Assembly (NCBI RefSeq): GCF_014698755.1
Contig: NZ_JACJTO010000014.1
Location: 1 to 64,000 of the forward strand
Reading direction: 5' to 3'
Source: Aphanizomenon flos-aquae FACHB-1287
GTDB taxonomy: Bacteria > Cyanobacteriota > Cyanobacteriia > Cyanobacteriales > Nostocaceae
DNA length: 64,000 bases
Part shown: one piece after another, positions 18,269 through 28,222 of the stretch
Layout: each line of letters begins with the position of its first letter
Numbering within the stretch: position 1 is the stretch's first letter
Notes under the pieces: generated by a model
What the model saw: the letters and a program-made list of their open reading frames with translations, nothing else
Database searches by the model: none
Told to the model about the DNA's origin: nothing
Translations under genes and position numbers: made by a program

Positions 18269-18995
18269 AAGGTATTATCTCAGTATAAGCCGTTCCTAAG
18301 GTCTTTGCTGTAATAGTCGGAGCAGTGCTAGTACCTGGTTGAACTACGTATTTTAGCTGTAAAACATTGTAAGGGGCATTACTAGAAACAGTTTGATTCC
18401 TCAGCAACCAATAATATATACTTTTACTATTTACCTGCGTGGGAGTACCTGTAACAGCATAATAAGTATTTCCGTCGATTAAGTAAGATGTACTACCTAT
18501 ATTTGTGGCGGTAGTTGATAGAGAATTCATAAAACCAGTTGCTATGCTGGCACTTGCAGTATCAGTAGAAGCAAGGTTACATGATGTACTGTTAACAGCA
18601 GAAGTTGCAGTAGGAACTGCTATTTTTAATCCAGAGCTAAGATAAATACTGTTACCACTAATACTAGATATTGTGTAAGTATGAGAATCATTGGAGAACA
18701 CAACTATATTACCGGCAGTTAACCCATTAGTAGAGTCTAGGGTTAAAGTAGTTGCGCCAACTAACGCAGCAGCAGTCTTAGGAAATGAATATTGTTCAGC
18801 AGCACTCTTGATTTTTTCCATATCTTGCTGAAGCAAACTAGTGGCATTTGTATATTGAACAGCTTTCTTTTTAAAAATGCTAGAAAGTACAAACATTTCT
18901 AGAGCGCAGGTAGTAAAGAAAAATATCATCAGTAGAGAAACTACTACTTCTATTAGGCTAAATCCCTCATCAGGATTATATTTAAGGCTTTTCAT
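18240..18995 (-). CDS. Minor pseudopilin, PilV/GspI-like
   Basis: 251 residues. The prepilin signal is PDEG-FSLIEVVVSLLMIFFFTTCALEMF with Glu5, followed by LLQQDMEKIKSAAEQYSF, as in PilV/HpsB-type proteins. The remainder is Ser/Thr/Ala-rich, consistent with a surface beta domain. It is the second gene of the leftward four-gene pilin operon, 91 bp after the PilX-like gene. Confidence 0.83.
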   Translation of the reverse strand: MKSLKYNPDEGFSLIEVVVSLLMIFFFTTCALEMFVLSSIFKKKAVQYTNATSLLQQDMEKIKSAAEQYSFPKTAAALVGATTLTLDSTNGLTAGNIVVFSNDSHTYTISSISGNSIYLSSGLKIAVPTATSAVNSTSCNLASTDTASASIATGFMNSLSTTATNIGSTSYLIDGNTYYAVTGTPTQVNSKSIYYWLLRNQTVSSNAPYNVLQLKYVVQPGTSTAPTITAKTLGTAYTEIIPYASLQCPSQ

Positions 18996-19086
18996 GTCTA
19001 CATAAAATCGGGTTTATTTTGATAAAGTTTGTATAAAGAATGTAAATTTGTGTATTTTTAAGATCGTTTAAAATACGCAAATTTGG

Positions 19087-20427
19087 TTATTGAACTGCTT
19101 GCTTTTTCCAGCCACTAAAAGCATCAATATATGGAGGCAAATTTTGAGGTACTAAACCGATACTTGACCAAGTTGCTGTTTGTTGAACCACAGTATTTGA
19201 GGTATTAGAACCAGTACCACCACCATTACCCCAGTCCTTTGCCCAAATAGCACCCCTAAAACCACCTGTACCACCTGCACCACCATTAACACCTATTTCA
19301 TAATTAGGTGCTAATATAAATCCATCAACCAAATTACCACCGTTAACATCCATTGTTGAACCTGCAGCCCCTGTTCCAAAAATCTGGAAATCTGTGGGAA
19401 TACAAGCAGGAGTGCCAGTATAACCAGTACAGTTGTGATTTATACTCGTTTGTTTGTCTAAATTACCAGACAGGAATATCACTACCTTTTGTCCAAGGGT
19501 GATATTAATCGTTGCTTTACTTATATTTGAGACCTCATAGACATATACTCCCGAATTTCCATTGAAAGTTGTTGCTATATCCGTAGGTGTTCCGGTTCTA
19601 GGAAGTGTAACTGTAGTGTTACTTAAAGCTCCCAAATTAATTGATCCACTAGGCACTGATGGTATATTAGGAAGTGATAAGGTAATATAATTAGCGGCAT
19701 AGGAATTACCGCCAGAATTGTCAATATTAATACTCCCAAGATTAGTAGTACAATCATTGACGAAAACATTCCCCGCAATGCCATTACCCCCTGTCCCACC
19801 ATTAGATACCCATACCCCTGGGACTGGAATTGTATTAGGATCAGTTTGTTTAACCGGAATTTTTACCTGTAGTTGGGCTGTAGATGTACTACTAGTATTA
19901 GTAGCACTGTTACCACTACCAGCAATATTCACTCGACCTTGAACAGTTAATGTACCTGTTCCTAATAGTGTTCCTGCAGGTGGATTAATACCTGCCCCCG
20001 CATCCGCATAAGTATATGATACAAGCTTAAATTGGGTTTTGCTATCTATATTCTGCCAGTCTGTAGTTGCATAAGTACCAATAATAGTATTATTAGGAAT
20101 ATTACCCCGACTTGAGCAGGATGAATAGCTAGGAATTGCTGTTGGATTAGACCAACTAGCATTAGGACTTGTCGCTGTATTTGGATATTGTGCTAGTACC
20201 CTTACACTATTAAGTAAATACTGATAACGGGAAATTCCTACTTCAGCGGCTGATAATGCTTTTGATGTAGTTCCTTGGGTTGAACTAAGTGCAACATCAT
20301 TTCGTGACCTTATTGCCATAGTTAATCCAATTAACATCATTACCAAGCCAATACCTATCGCAAGAACAGAAGCAAAACCTTTTTCTCCTCTGTGCTGAAT
20401 TAAAGCGAGTTTTAATCTGGAATACAT
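19087..20427 (-). CDS. PilX-like pilus protein, first gene of the leftward pilin operon
   Basis: 446 residues. The N-terminus reads RGEKGFASVLAIGIGLVMMLIGLTMAIRSRNDVALSS, a prepilin-like G-F cleavage context without Glu at +5, as in PilX/GspK-type subunits. An amphipathic segment (TTSKALSAAEVGISRYQYLLN) follows. The large C-terminal domain is rich in Gly, Asn, Ser and Thr (WVSNGGTGGNGIAG; GGAGGTGGFRG), suggesting a beta-solenoid or adhesin-like surface domain. GAGGTGA lies just upstream of the ATG at 20427. PilX-type subunits lacking Glu5 are thought to sit at pilus tips. Confidence 0.78.
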   Translation of the reverse strand: MYSRLKLALIQHRGEKGFASVLAIGIGLVMMLIGLTMAIRSRNDVALSSTQGTTSKALSAAEVGISRYQYLLNSVRVLAQYPNTATSPNASWSNPTAIPSYSSCSSRGNIPNNTIIGTYATTDWQNIDSKTQFKLVSYTYADAGAGINPPAGTLLGTGTLTVQGRVNIAGSGNSATNTSSTSTAQLQVKIPVKQTDPNTIPVPGVWVSNGGTGGNGIAGNVFVNDCTTNLGSINIDNSGGNSYAANYITLSLPNIPSVPSGSINLGALSNTTVTLPRTGTPTDIATTFNGNSGVYVYEVSNISKATINITLGQKVVIFLSGNLDKQTSINHNCTGYTGTPACIPTDFQIFGTGAAGSTMDVNGGNLVDGFILAPNYEIGVNGGAGGTGGFRGAIWAKDWGNGGGTGSNTSNTVVQQTATWSSIGLVPQNLPPYIDAFSGWKKQAVQ

Positions 20428-21161
20428 ACTTCACCTCACCACTGAATCACTATACAATCGGAAAAGTAGAACTTGATCATATCTGGGATTAATACTGAGT
20501 ATCTCAAAAAGAGAGTCCGCATATTTTAGCCATTCACCTAGAGCCACAGTAAACTAAGTATTATTACTAATACATTAAGTTATTTACCAGCATCTTGCTA
20601 GATTAATTACTGAGGGTGGCTTAAAGGTGAGATTAAATAATAACTAAACCCTTAGAAAATTATAATTACAATAATAAATCATATTTATTGGTAGTGATAC
20701 TGATGAAATTACTGAATTTAAGAAAAATGGATTTTCTCAAGACTGGAAAGGAATGTACGGTTACTGAGTGCAGTTAAATTACTGAAATTCAGGATTTTTT
20801 GGTATTGTTTATTATGACAATTTAAATATCAGTATTATACATTTCCGACTTCTAAAACAGATATATTTTTTTATTTGATAGCTGGTAATTTTAGAGACAT
20901 TTAGCTAATTTTGATGTAATTTGTGGTTTCTCGTCTACTCAAGCAATTACCCTTAGTAAAGTTTTTAAAATTACTTTATTGGCACTTAAACTAACAAAAT
21001 TCTTTTCTTTTAAGGTTGCAAGTTAAATTATTTTGGTGTATAATATACTTATAAAGGAAAAGGAGTCTAAACTTGCAGTTGCAGAGATGGTTTCTGCATA
21101 TACATTTCCGCAATTTTTGACACCTTTTTTCTTTTTTGTGGGCAATCCGGGGGGAGCAGTC
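20428..21161. promoter_or_regulatory. 734-bp divergent control region between the two pilin operons
   Basis: The two operons start facing away from each other across this AT-rich region, so promoters for both must lie here. In Nostoc, hps genes are induced during hormogonium development through SigJ and its J-box. GGGATTAATACTG near 20486 loosely recalls that box but is not an exact match. The rightward hpsA start has GGGGGGAG immediately upstream. No other gene was recognised. Confidence 0.5.
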
Positions 21162-24100
21162 ATGTCTAAAAAAGGTCAGGCATTAAATAAAAATATTAGT
21201 ATTGTCAGAAGATTTATCCAGCAGTTTTTAGCAACCATAAAAAGGCAAATTATTTCGTTATTACGAACTGTTTTTGTTACTCGGAAACACCAGCAAGCCG
21301 GAAACGCAGGTTTCGTTTTGCCAACGGTGACAATGGTATCTGTAGTAGTCGTTTTATTAACCACTGCTATCATGTTCCGCTCCTTTGATAGAGCGAAAAA
21401 TGCTAGTAATGTCCGCGTTAATCAAATGGTCATGAATTCTGCTGCTCCTGCTATTGACCGAGCCAAAGCAAAATTAAATAAACTATTTAAAGATCAAAGA
21501 CTATCACGAGCAACACCTACAGAGACAGAAATAGATAATGTTTTAGTTACATATAAAGATGAATATACCTTTGGGGATGAAAAGAATCTGATAGTTAACT
21601 GCTATGATCCTTCCTCAGGTCTAAATCAGGGAATTTGTAGTAGTGATAAGGAATTAAAAACAGCATGGGAATTTCCAATTGATACTGACAATAATGGTAG
21701 GTTTGATAGCTATACTTTATATGGTATTTATTATAAAAATCCAGCTTTGAGTGGCACTTCTTTTGTCAAAAGAAATCCTGTACAAGCTAGGGCTATACCT
21801 ATGACGATTACTAGTGCAGGTGGAAATTGTCCTAGCACAGCTATCAGTGCTAGTTTGGCTGGTGTTAATGGTTGGTTTAAGGATAATAAATCATTAAATT
21901 TGGTTAAGGGATTTTTCGTCTATACGGTTACAGTTCCCATTACTTCCACAGGCAATCTTCCTAATAACTCTACTTATGAAAAAGCCAGTAACAGTAAAGG
22001 TTTTTCAGCCCTGGAGTATGAACAAGATAAAATTAAAAGATCTCTACTTAATAATGCTGTAATTTATCAAGATGACCTATACCTGACTGCTGAAGACGAT
22101 GACTTTAAGTTAAATGGGGGGATTTTTACTAATGGTAACTTACTGGCAGGTTCGACTTCAGGCAAATCAATTAAGATATATCAGGTTAGTAGTAAAGATT
22201 CCTGTTTTTACGAGGCTGACAATGCCAAAATTACAGTAGGCGGTAATATAGCTACAGTGGGGGCAAGTGGGTCTACCAAATTCGATTTATTCCCAGGTAA
22301 AGGAGTTACTCCTACTCAAGCACAAGCAATCTCTCTGAGTGGTAATGAATCAGTTACAGATGCAACAACTGATGTAGCTTACAATAATTTAGCTTATGTC
22401 CAGCGTGTGAATAGCTTGGTTGCGGCTCAAAAGGCAAATTCTGCTGATAGTGATCCATCTGAAGTTAAAAAAGGTATTGAGCGAATAAAGGCGGCCATTG
22501 GTTTATCTAGTTACACAAGTGATCAAATAGATAAAATACGTTCAGAACAATTAACACTGTACTTTCAAAAACGGACTCGCCGTGTCCCTGTCAAAGATAC
22601 TGCCGGTAGTACCCTTCCATTAGAAGGTACTGGTGATTCACTCCGTCCCAAAGATGCTTGGATTTATCCCACAGACCCCACTGATGGTAAGACAGGTACA
22701 GGATATACAGGACTAACATTAAAAACTGCCGGTAGTACCCTTTTACCCGCTGCTACTGAGCCATCATTGCTTTTGAAAAACGGTAAGGAGCAACTTTTAG
22801 GAGACAGGATTCGGGTTGGTAATAATTTACCTCAATTATGGTGGAAGACTTCTCAATTTGTGGGACCTGATCCTGGGGATATTCAAAATATTACTGATAT
22901 CAAGTGGGGGGATAGTAATAACCCTAGTACCCAAGATCGCTATCGTTTCTCTCGTATTCAGAATCTAGCAGACGCGGGTTCTACGGATAGAGATAGAGAC
23001 TGGGAACTAGCGGCTGCAAAAGTACCAGATAATCCTCAAGATCCTGTAGGTGGTTTGCGAGTTATCACAGGTGCGGGGATTTATTTGCGTACAAGTGATA
23101 CCGCAGCAACTACAGATTTTACTACCCCAATTCCTGGCTTTACCGTTCCCGCATCTACAACTATATATGATGGTGCTTTACCTGAACCACCTAATAGCAC
23201 CAGTCCACCAGATGCAAACACTCCATATCTGAAAATGCGGGCAAGTGCGGTTTATCACTACAAACAAGCTGGCACAGCACCTAAACCTATCGCCTGTGTT
23301 AGTAGTTTTTATTATGATGACTCCAAAAGCACTACAAAAAACAAGAAAAACCAATCTGGTTTACCTCCCTGGACTCTTCCTCTTCCAGTCGGTTTTGATG
23401 GAGGTGATACTGATCCTAATGGTTTATCCAATAATGGGATAGTTTATGGACCGCCGACAAAAATTGTTAGTGATTACCAGGCAGTTTTAAAGTATCAATC
23501 AACACTAAAATATAACAATGGGCGCTCCATAGACGATGGACTTTTAGCTGGAGCTTTAGCCGCAACAGCAGCTAACCGGACTCTTTCACAGCAATCTACC
23601 ATTGATGCGGCTATTTGCGCTCTGCAAATTTTTGATGGTAGTATCTCACCTACCAATACTGTGATTCCTCATGGGGCAATTTTTGAAGCAAAAGAAAAGG
23701 CACCTCTGGAATTTTCTTCCACTGTATTAGACTTGGGTAAATTGAAAGGAAAAACGATTGGTAGCGCAACACCATCACAAGAATACTTAATTCCCAATAG
23801 TGGTATTATTTACGCTACCCGCGATGATGCGTTAGCAGATAAAACTTCAATAAACACCTACTTCACTCCTCGTCTTAATGCCATTATCCTAACAAATGGG
23901 TCAGATATCTCGCGGGAATTAAATTATCGAGATGCGGAAAAAGGTTTGATTGTCGCCACCAATTTACCTTTATACATTAAAGGTGACTTTAATCTCCATA
24001 CCCAAGAGGAATTTAACACTCCACTAAATAGTACATGGAGTAATTTTTATACAAGGAGCGATGGCAATCCTAATTTTGCTTGTCGTCCTAATGATCCAAA

Positions 24101-24617
24101 ATTGAAGATTAATGGTGTTGATTCATGTCCTACTGGTGATAAATGGCGCTCTGCGGCTGTGATATCAGATAGTATAACCTTACTATCTAATAATTATGAT
24201 GCTACTAATACGGGTACTACAGCCGAAAATACTACTTACAATGCCATTCTTGTCTCAGGTAATACACAGAATTGTAGTTTGGAGGATTATGTCCGTTTTC
24301 CAGAGAACTGGGCAGGGAAAACAGCAAAGATCAGTGGTATTTTCATGCAACAGAAAAAAAGCATCTATAATACATCTTGTCCTCCAAATTCAACTCCTCC
24401 AATCAGAAACTGGAGTTATGATGTCGGGATACTTAGACAGTCACCGGACTTGTTAGCGCAAAAATTAATCGCAGATACAAGTGATCCACCTAATGAATAC
24501 TTCCGGGAGGTAGATAGAGATGATCCTTGGATACAGAATTTGTTGTGTGCTAAGGACAATACTAACACCTCATACATAATTGACAAAAATCAACGTCCGA
24601 GTATGTGTCAATCTTAA
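21162..24617 (+). CDS. hpsA: Hormogonium polysaccharide biosynthesis protein HpsA
   Basis: 1151 residues from the ATG at 21162, chosen for the GGGGGGAG ribosome-binding site and the family start MSKK. A basic leader of about 50 residues (FVTRKHQQAGNAG) precedes FVLPTVTMVSVVVVLLTTAIMF, then FRSFDRAKNASNVRVNQ, the signature of HpsA. The rest is a long extracytoplasmic domain rich in Asn, Asp, Ser and Thr with scattered Cys. HpsA is required for hormogonium motility polysaccharide in Nostoc punctiforme. The G-FVLPT context without Glu5 resembles PilX/GspK-type pilins, so HpsA may be a giant tip pseudopilin. It heads the hpsA-hpsB-hpsC operon. Confidence 0.88.
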   Translation: MSKKGQALNKNISIVRRFIQQFLATIKRQIISLLRTVFVTRKHQQAGNAGFVLPTVTMVSVVVVLLTTAIMFRSFDRAKNASNVRVNQMVMNSAAPAIDRAKAKLNKLFKDQRLSRATPTETEIDNVLVTYKDEYTFGDEKNLIVNCYDPSSGLNQGICSSDKELKTAWEFPIDTDNNGRFDSYTLYGIYYKNPALSGTSFVKRNPVQARAIPMTITSAGGNCPSTAISASLAGVNGWFKDNKSLNLVKGFFVYTVTVPITSTGNLPNNSTYEKASNSKGFSALEYEQDKIKRSLLNNAVIYQDDLYLTAEDDDFKLNGGIFTNGNLLAGSTSGKSIKIYQVSSKDSCFYEADNAKITVGGNIATVGASGSTKFDLFPGKGVTPTQAQAISLSGNESVTDATTDVAYNNLAYVQRVNSLVAAQKANSADSDPSEVKKGIERIKAAIGLSSYTSDQIDKIRSEQLTLYFQKRTRRVPVKDTAGSTLPLEGTGDSLRPKDAWIYPTDPTDGKTGTGYTGLTLKTAGSTLLPAATEPSLLLKNGKEQLLGDRIRVGNNLPQLWWKTSQFVGPDPGDIQNITDIKWGDSNNPSTQDRYRFSRIQNLADAGSTDRDRDWELAAAKVPDNPQDPVGGLRVITGAGIYLRTSDTAATTDFTTPIPGFTVPASTTIYDGALPEPPNSTSPPDANTPYLKMRASAVYHYKQAGTAPKPIACVSSFYYDDSKSTTKNKKNQSGLPPWTLPLPVGFDGGDTDPNGLSNNGIVYGPPTKIVSDYQAVLKYQSTLKYNNGRSIDDGLLAGALAATAANRTLSQQSTIDAAICALQIFDGSISPTNTVIPHGAIFEAKEKAPLEFSSTVLDLGKLKGKTIGSATPSQEYLIPNSGIIYATRDDALADKTSINTYFTPRLNAIILTNGSDISRELNYRDAEKGLIVATNLPLYIKGDFNLHTQEEFNTPLNSTWSNFYTRSDGNPNFACRPNDPKLKINGVDSCPTGDKWRSAAVISDSITLLSNNYDATNTGTTAENTTYNAILVSGNTQNCSLEDYVRFPENWAGKTAKISGIFMQQKKSIYNTSCPPNSTPPIRNWSYDVGILRQSPDLLAQKLIADTSDPPNEYFREVDRDDPWIQNLLCAKDNTNTSYIIDKNQRPSMCQS

Positions 24618-24715
24618 TCGGAATAGTAGAGACGTTTTTTATAATGTCTCCACAGTCATAATTCTTACTAACTTAAAAAAATTGCAATCTATAAACAAGG
24701 ATTTGGTGATTAACA

Positions 24716-25411
24716 ATGATGCAACTTCCACAGAAACATAATATTAATAAAGATGCTGGTTTTACGATTATGGAATCTTTAATTGCCATGGTCGTAGTTT
24801 CGAGCTTAATGTTAGCTATATCACCAGTTTTGATCCTATCTGCATCAACCCGTGTTCAGTCTCGCAGAGTAGAATTAAGTGCTCAAATTGCAAGGTCATT
24901 TATTGATGGGGTCAGGTCTGGAAGGATAAAAGCAGAAGATATAACTACAGTAAATATTAACATTAATCAAAATGCACTTTCATCTAGAAATATTACAAAT
25001 AGCACTGATGGGTATTTGATCAGTAGTGCGAGCATGGCCGCTCCTACATCAGAAACAAAAAAATATCTATATTGTGTTCAAAGTGATGGAACTATTCTGC
25101 CACCTGATTGTTCTAGTAATCAAAATAATTTGTTTTACATTCAAGCGGGTCGAACGAGCATAAACAATTCTGGTACTAATGATGGTTATCGTTTAGCGGT
25201 GAGAGTGTATCGAAAAGATATTGATTTTGATAAAACTGTTTTAGCCAATACAAATAACACCAAGAATACACAAGCAGTGGTCGGTTCAGGAAATAAACAA
25301 GCTCCACTGGTAGAAATAATTGCGGATATAGCTAATAATAACACAAGTTTTACTGACTTATGTAACCGCTTGGGGTTTAGAGCGGGTTCTGCAACTATAC
25401 CTTGTAGTTAA
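24716..25411 (+). CDS. hpsB: Hormogonium polysaccharide secretion pseudopilin HpsB
   Basis: 231 residues starting ATGATG. The prepilin motif is KDAG-FTIMESLIAMVVVSSLMLAISP with Glu5, then the helix STRVQSRRVELSAQIARSFIDGVRSGRIKAEDI. The position directly after hpsA and the PilV/GspI-like character match HpsB. The C-terminal part contains Cys pairs (CVQSDGTILPPDC; CNRLGFRAGSATIPC). The protein is expected in the envelope-spanning pseudopilus linked to polysaccharide export and gliding. Confidence 0.82.
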   Translation: MMQLPQKHNINKDAGFTIMESLIAMVVVSSLMLAISPVLILSASTRVQSRRVELSAQIARSFIDGVRSGRIKAEDITTVNININQNALSSRNITNSTDGYLISSASMAAPTSETKKYLYCVQSDGTILPPDCSSNQNNLFYIQAGRTSINNSGTNDGYRLAVRVYRKDIDFDKTVLANTNNTKNTQAVVGSGNKQAPLVEIIADIANNNTSFTDLCNRLGFRAGSATIPCS

Positions 25412-25554
25412 AAATTGGCAAAGTTAAGTTTTATGGCAGTTAATTTTTTAGGATTTATGCTCTGGAAAAACCTGACATGAGCAGAAGAAACGCCTAAATT
25501 AACTATTTTAATTAAACTGGGATGATCAAATTTACTATCATTTTGAACTAGAAT

Positions 25555-26562
25555 ATGCTAAAAACAACTAATTTTTTACTTCAAGGATGGATGAAATTTT
25601 CTACTAGGAAAAACCGAGATCATGGTTTTACCCTCGTAGAATTGTTAATAGGTTTGGTAATGGCATTTTTAGTCTTGACACCGTTATTTGGATTGATGAT
25701 TAGTATCATGAATACAGATGAAAAGGAGCAAGCTAAAACAACTTCTGAGCAAGAATTACAAACAGCAATAGATTTCATTACTCGTGATTTACAAAAAGCT
25801 GTTTATATCTATGATTCCCAAGGTGTTACTAATAATTACAACACCATAGCCGCAAATAGTGGGATTAAGGATTCTTTACCCACTGTCACAGGTGGAGTAC
25901 CTATACTAGTTTTCTGGAAGCAGGAATTAGTATCAAATGTTATTCCTACGACAGGGTCAAAGAAGGATGATGCTTCTGTTTATTCCTTGGTTGCTTACTA
26001 TTTGATTAATAGTCCTAGTACAATTTGGTCTAATACGGCTCGAATTGCTAGATGGCAAATTAAGGATGGTGTCCGTAGCCCAAGTGATACTAGTGGTGTA
26101 ACTTGTAATTCTTCTTATAATACAAGCATTAAATTTGTTGATGCTGATAACTGTCCGAGTCCTGGGTTCAAGCCATTTGACCTAGATATGAATCAGTGGC
26201 AACGTTCTGGTTCATTTACGAATGATCCCCAGGTGCTAGTTGACTTTATTGATCAAACCCCCAGAGATCAAACAAATGTTCCAAATATAACACCATCATG
26301 CGCTCAAGATGATAATCAACAAGGTGTGACTATAACACCAATATCAAGTACGACAATGACTAGTTTTTATGCCTGTGTAAGTAATTATGCAGATCCTACA
26401 AATCAAGGACAAGTAATTTCTACAGCACAGATTTTTATCCGGGGTAATGCTTTAGCTCGCATCCAAACTAGTAATATAGATTACAAAGATAAGAGCCAGC
26501 AAACCTATTTTCCCACGGTTAGTGCTATTATTCAAGCCCGTGGTTCTTCGTATGCTCAATAA
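25555..26562 (+). CDS. hpsC: Hormogonium polysaccharide secretion pseudopilin HpsC
   Basis: 335 residues. The prepilin signal is RDHG-FTLVELLIGLVMAFLVLTPLFGLM with Glu5, followed by NTDEKEQAKTTSEQELQTAIDFITRDLQKAVYIYD, the PilW/GspJ-type helix seen in HpsC. The C-terminal part has paired cysteines (CNSSYN...NCPSPG; CAQDD...YACVSN). It lies 143 bp after hpsB on the same strand, in the usual hpsA-B-C order. Confidence 0.82.
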   Translation: MLKTTNFLLQGWMKFSTRKNRDHGFTLVELLIGLVMAFLVLTPLFGLMISIMNTDEKEQAKTTSEQELQTAIDFITRDLQKAVYIYDSQGVTNNYNTIAANSGIKDSLPTVTGGVPILVFWKQELVSNVIPTTGSKKDDASVYSLVAYYLINSPSTIWSNTARIARWQIKDGVRSPSDTSGVTCNSSYNTSIKFVDADNCPSPGFKPFDLDMNQWQRSGSFTNDPQVLVDFIDQTPRDQTNVPNITPSCAQDDNQQGVTITPISSTTMTSFYACVSNYADPTNQGQVISTAQIFIRGNALARIQTSNIDYKDKSQQTYFPTVSAIIQARGSSYAQ

Positions 26563-26591
26563 ATAGAATCTCTCAATTATAGGATTAAATC

Positions 26592-27269
26592 ATGGCCAAT
26601 AATTATAGAATTAAGAGTTTAATTGTCAATTCATTACAGCATCAGCGTCAGGAATATGGTGATCAGAATGCTGGTTTTACAATGGCAGAAATGATTGTAG
26701 TGTTATTCATGATTGGTATTCTATCAGTAATCGCTGCTCCTGGTTGGTCAGCATTTATCAACAGACAACGCTTAAATCAAGCCAATGGTGCAGTTGCATC
26801 TGTTATCCAAGAAACACGGTTACAAGCTAAAAGCACAAAAGGTACTTATAGTATCAGGTTTCGAGTTGAAGATAATATCCCTGAATACATAATTTATCCG
26901 GGTACTAATCTACCTGCTGATCCGGTTTGGATAGCTTTAGGTGATACCATGACGCTAAGATCTAGAGAAGTTTTTTTATACACTAATCTTAACTCTCCGA
27001 CAGCCTATAATACAACAACTACTGATAAGCAGATAGTTCAAACCACCCTAGGAACAGGGACAATTACTTTTGACAGTCAAGGCGTATTAGCAAAGAAAAG
27101 TAGTGGTGCTGTCAGTGATACACCTTTAGCTATCATGGTTGCTGCACCTGTATCAACAACAGATAATAAAGCTAGTAGTGTAGACCGATGTGTGATTATT
27201 CAAACCTTAATTGGGGGGATACGAATAGCAAAAGATGAAAGGTGTCGGACTATTCCTACTAATGAATAA
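26592..27269 (+). CDS. FimT/GspH-like pseudopilin (HpsD-like position)
   Basis: 225 residues. After a 32-residue leader (YRIKSLIVNSLQHQRQEYGDQNAG) the signal FTMAEMIVVLFMIGILSVIAAPGW has Glu5. It is followed by the GspH helix (NRQRLNQANGAVASVIQETRLQAKSTKG). The remainder is a beta-rich domain ending in a Cys pair (CVIIQTLIGG...ERCRT). It starts 29 bp after hpsC. Its place fits the third pseudopilin, HpsD, of Nostoc punctiforme, but I cannot confirm orthology, so no symbol is given. Confidence 0.82.
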   Translation: MANNYRIKSLIVNSLQHQRQEYGDQNAGFTMAEMIVVLFMIGILSVIAAPGWSAFINRQRLNQANGAVASVIQETRLQAKSTKGTYSIRFRVEDNIPEYIIYPGTNLPADPVWIALGDTMTLRSREVFLYTNLNSPTAYNTTTTDKQIVQTTLGTGTITFDSQGVLAKKSSGAVSDTPLAIMVAAPVSTTDNKASSVDRCVIIQTLIGGIRIAKDERCRTIPTNE

Positions 27270-27285
27270 ATTAATAATTTAATGA

Positions 27286-27368
27286 TACAGGATATAGCTG
27301 AACAGAAGTACGGTATTAGCGGGTAAAATGCCCGCACCACAAGGGCTTTAAGATTAATAACTGTTGTA
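27286..27368. repeat. 107-bp-class MITE copy, inverted and partly decayed
   Basis: The core appears in the opposite orientation as TTAGCGGGTAAAATGCCCGC followed by ACCACAAGGG, with a TACAG arm at 27286 and CTGTTGTA near 27361-27368. It is inserted between the two last pseudopilin genes and separates 27464-27991 from the rest of the operon. Confidence 0.6.
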
Positions 27369-27463
27369 TATATAAAAAATCAAAAATCCGTAAAAAACCG
27401 CATATCAAAAATCATCCTATATGGAAGAATATTTGTGTTTGTTGTGCTTGCAAATGATAAGCG

Positions 27464-27991
27464 ATGAATTATTTACGGAATAATCAAGACGAGAGTGGTT
27501 TTACGCTGATAGAAATGATTACGTCACTATTAATTATCGGTATAATATCAGCAATAGCAGTACCAGCTGGAGCAACTTTGATGAAATCTCGCCATTTAAA
27601 TGTTGCTCAAAATCAAGTTTACCGAGCTATGCGTGAAGCCCAAAGTCAAGCCAAAAAGGAAAAATTGACTTACCACGCTAGTTTCCGGGAACAAAATAAT
27701 ATTGTCCAATGGGCAGTTCATCCGGCTACAATTAATCCATCTAATGCTCAATGGAATGATTTACATACTAGTGTGAAGTTAGATAAAGAATCAACATTAC
27801 AATTATCTAATGGTGTGAGACGAGTCCCATTTGATAATCTGGGAACTGTAAAACCTCCATTGGGCCGAATCACCCTGTCTAGTAAATCTGGTGGTAAAGC
27901 AAAGCGTTGTGTTTTTGTTTCTACCATATTAGGCGCGATGCGAACCGCTAAGGAAAATCCTCGTCCCGATGATGGTAAGTATTGTTATTGA
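27464..27991 (+). CDS. FimT/GspH-like pseudopilin
   Basis: 175 residues. The short leader MNYLRNNQDESG is followed by FTLIEMITSLLIIGIISAIAVPAG with Glu5 and the GspH helix (SRHLNVAQNQVYRAMREAQSQAKKEKLTYH). The remainder ends in a Cys pair (KRCVFVSTILGAM...DGKYCY), closely resembling the end of the preceding pseudopilin, so the two probably arose by duplication. A MITE lies between them and the gene has no clear Shine-Dalgarno sequence. Confidence 0.82.
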   Translation: MNYLRNNQDESGFTLIEMITSLLIIGIISAIAVPAGATLMKSRHLNVAQNQVYRAMREAQSQAKKEKLTYHASFREQNNIVQWAVHPATINPSNAQWNDLHTSVKLDKESTLQLSNGVRRVPFDNLGTVKPPLGRITLSSKSGGKAKRCVFVSTILGAMRTAKENPRPDDGKYCY

Positions 27992-28083
27992 TTACCCAGA
28001 TGGAAGTTAAGTTCCGGGCTAGTAGCCAAAATCTAGTATAGTGAACTATAGCCTTTCCCTTTCTGGTGAAATACAAAATCAAT

Positions 28084-28106
28084 CCTCCCCTAGGTCTTGG
28101 GGAGGG
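28084..28106. terminator. Strong GC stem-loop after the pseudopilin operon
   Basis: CCTCCCC (28084-28090) pairs with GGGGAGG (28099-28105) around an 8-nt loop, about 90 bp after the last pseudopilin stop. There is no T-run, so it may be a processing or repeat hairpin rather than a classical terminator. The 231-bp gap 27992-28222 holds nothing else I recognise. Confidence 0.45.
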
Positions 28107-28222
28107 TGCGTGATAGCGCGGGTAGAGTGTGTTTCTCAAGCTTGGGAATTGCTATACTAGCAAAACATATTTAGCCAGAGATTTTTTTAATTGTATTTTA
28201 TCTAAAATCAACTATTAATTAT

